NCBI RefSeq assembly: GCF_049331405.1
Contig: NZ_CP186274.1
Coordinates: 8,742,001-8,806,000 of the forward strand
Length of the DNA stretch: 64,000 bases
From: PoT sp049331405
GTDB lineage: Bacteria; Planctomycetota; Planctomycetia; Isosphaerales; Isosphaeraceae
Direction: 5' to 3'
Shown: one piece after another, positions 62,725 through 64,000 of the stretch
How positions within the stretch are numbered: the first letter of the stretch is position 1
Layout of the letters: every line of letters begins with the position of its first letter
Position numbers and translations under genes: made by a program
The notes under the pieces: model-generated
What the model saw: the letters and a program-made list of their open reading frames with translations, nothing else
What the model was told of the DNA's origin: nothing
Databases searched by the model: none

Positions 62725-64000
62725 TCAATCCGCCTTGTGCAGCAGGCCCGCGCCGGCGACCTTGGTCTGGCTGGTCGCCTCGTCGACGTTGACGGGGCCG
62801 CCGTCGGTCAGGATCGAGAGGTCGCCGACGATGACCTTCTCGGAGCCGTCGAAGGGGACCCACTGCTCCTCCTTCGGCGATTCCTTGGAGGACGGGACGC
62901 GTCGGTTGGTGACCTCGACCGACTCGCCGTTGCTCACGCCGATCTGGATCTCGGTCAGCCTGGCCTTGCCCCCCTCGTACTGCCAGCAATAGACCTCGTC
63001 GCCGATGTAGGCGAGGGCCCCCTGCGGGATCGCACGGACCTCGGGACGCTCGATGATCACCTTGCCATAAGCATACATGCCGGGGAGGATCTGCGCGTCG
63101 GTATTGGGCAGGTCGATCTCGACCCGCAGGGTGCGGCTCTTGGTGTTGAGCGCCCAGGCCGTGCGGGTGACCTTGCCGTCGATCAGCTTGTCGCGGAAGG
63201 CCTTGACCATGACGGTCGCCCTGGTGCCGACCTTGACGTAGTTGGCGTCCTGCTCGGGGACGTCGACGAAGACGCGGACCACGTCCGTGCGGGCGATCAC
63301 GTAGATCGGCGCGGCCTTGGCCGCCGAGATGTCGGGGGCCTGGCGGTCGGCCGAGGGGTCGCCCGAAGCGGGGAGGACGAAGTCCCCCGTGTTGGCGTTA
63401 CGGGCGACGATGATTCCGTCATAGGGGGCGGTCAGAGTCAAGTAACCGACCCAGGCCTCGAGCCGCTTGGCCTCGCTCTCGGCGAACGTCAGGCTCGCGC
63501 GGGCGACGGTGACGTCGGCGTTGGCCTCGGCGAGGTCGGCCTCCCTCGCGAGCAGTTCCGCCTTCGTGGCGAGGACCTTCGAGCCCTGCGCCTCGTACAT
63601 GGCCTTGTACGACTCGAGCTGCCTGGTCGACTCCCCGAGCACCTGGGGGTCGATGACGCCCCCTTCCTTCTCGCGGGTGAGCCGCTTGACCTCGGAGTCC
63701 CAGCGCGCGACGTCGGCCTTGTACTTGTCCAGGGTCGAGACCGCCTCGGAGACCCTCGCGTTCGCCGCCTTGACCTCGGCCGAGGCGACGTCCACCTTCT
63801 TCAGCCTGAGGTCGATCCGGGCCTTCGCCACCAGGACGTCGGCCTTCTTCGACTCGAAGTCCTGCCGCATCTCGGGGACGAAGAGGGTGGCGAGCACCTC
63901 CCCCTTCTTGACCTTGTCGCCGATGTCGACGATCCACTTCTCGATGTACGCCGTGACCTTGGGATAGATCGGCGTCTGCTCATACGCCTCGACGAAGCTC
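62725..64000 (-). CDS. RND-type efflux periplasmic adaptor (HlyD/MFP family), N terminus missing
   Basis: The frame is open from the right edge to 62725 (425 residues seen); an internal ATG at 63897 is not the start, because the preceding residues (YIEKWIVDIGDKVKKGEVLA) are the lipoyl-like domain typical of the family. Then come a long alpha-hairpin (about 63400-63850) and beta-barrel and membrane-proximal parts (LTAPYDGIIVARNANTGDFV, VRVFVDVPEQDANYVKVG, ILPGMYAYGKVIIERPE, AIPQGAL). It should bridge an inner-membrane pump and an outer-membrane channel; the partner genes are expected outside the window. Confidence 0.9.
   Translation of the reverse strand, partial: SFVEAYEQTPIYPKVTAYIEKWIVDIGDKVKKGEVLATLFVPEMRQDFESKKADVLVAKARIDLRLKKVDVASAEVKAANARVSEAVSTLDKYKADVARWDSEVKRLTREKEGGVIDPQVLGESTRQLESYKAMYEAQGSKVLATKAELLAREADLAEANADVTVARASLTFAESEAKRLEAWVGYLTLTAPYDGIIVARNANTGDFVLPASGDPSADRQAPDISAAKAAPIYVIARTDVVRVFVDVPEQDANYVKVGTRATVMVKAFRDKLIDGKVTRTAWALNTKSRTLRVEIDLPNTDAQILPGMYAYGKVIIERPEVRAIPQGALAYIGDEVYCWQYEGGKARLTEIQIGVSNGESVEVTNRRVPSSKESPKEEQWVPFDGSEKVIVGDLSILTDGGPVNVDEATSQTKVAGAGLLHKAD

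Noticed and set aside
1..64000. CRISPR arrays, insertion sequences, rRNA genes, riboswitches
   Set aside because: No regularly spaced direct repeats, transposase motifs, rRNA segments or recognisable riboswitch cores were seen on either strand.

Overview
The window comes from a high-GC planctomycete, most likely of the Isosphaeraceae type. That placement is an inference from gene content. Markers are a planctomycete cytochrome/DUF1549/DUF1553 protein next to a DUF1501 protein, two PVC-type heme domains joined to beta-propellers, many secreted proteins with simple signal peptides, small C-x2-C-x16-C-x2-C zinc ribbons, and a recC-recB-recD gene order. GTG and TTG starts are common.

Layout. 1-1868 (minus): the 5' end of an enoyl-CoA hydratase gene, preceded by ettA. 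2135-2248: a promoter and elongator tRNA-Met, followed by an AT-richer stretch (about 2250-4240) with a lipoprotein gene and one doubtful small gene. 4243-6410: a secreted SGNH-like protein, a decayed potassium-channel gene and a cytochrome c'-like protein. 6938-13345: a zinc-ribbon microprotein, a HEAT-repeat membrane protein, a pentameric ligand-gated ion channel homologue, a heme/sugar-dehydrogenase-like protein and a membrane-anchored unknown. 13649-15139: a serine hydrolase. 15240-21363 (minus): a rhodanese-like protein fused to a domain with a carbonic-anhydrase-like motif, a SWIM-DNA ligase, a cystathionine gamma-lyase/synthase and cystathionine beta-synthase pair, and a small unknown. 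22030-24528 (minus): Amt and a zinc-ribbon membrane protein. 24803-26054: DUF4186 and a secreted protein.

26082-32603 is a compact carbohydrate locus. A divergent GntR regulator faces an aldolase fused to two cupins, an SDR dehydrogenase, a TIM-barrel isomerase/epimerase and an apiosidase-like glycoside hydrolase. The likely logic is extracellular release of a sugar, oxidation and isomerisation, then retro-aldol cleavage of a 2-keto acid. 32725-35747 holds small unknowns and an NHL-type propeller.

36055-50236 is a DNA-repair block: recC, recB and recD with overlapping or nearly touching ends, then a YhaO/SbcD-like nuclease and a YhaN/SbcC-like ATPase. 50260-50985 (minus) is an ion channel with GYAD in place of GYGD. 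51318-59716 holds the DUF1549/DUF1553, DUF1501 and PVC-heme propeller genes, ending in a strong terminator. 59910-64000 has an AraC regulator, a second serine hydrolase, a repeat cluster with a perfect 48-bp inverted repeat, and a partial RND-type periplasmic adaptor gene (minus).

No CRISPR array, insertion sequence, rRNA or prophage was seen.
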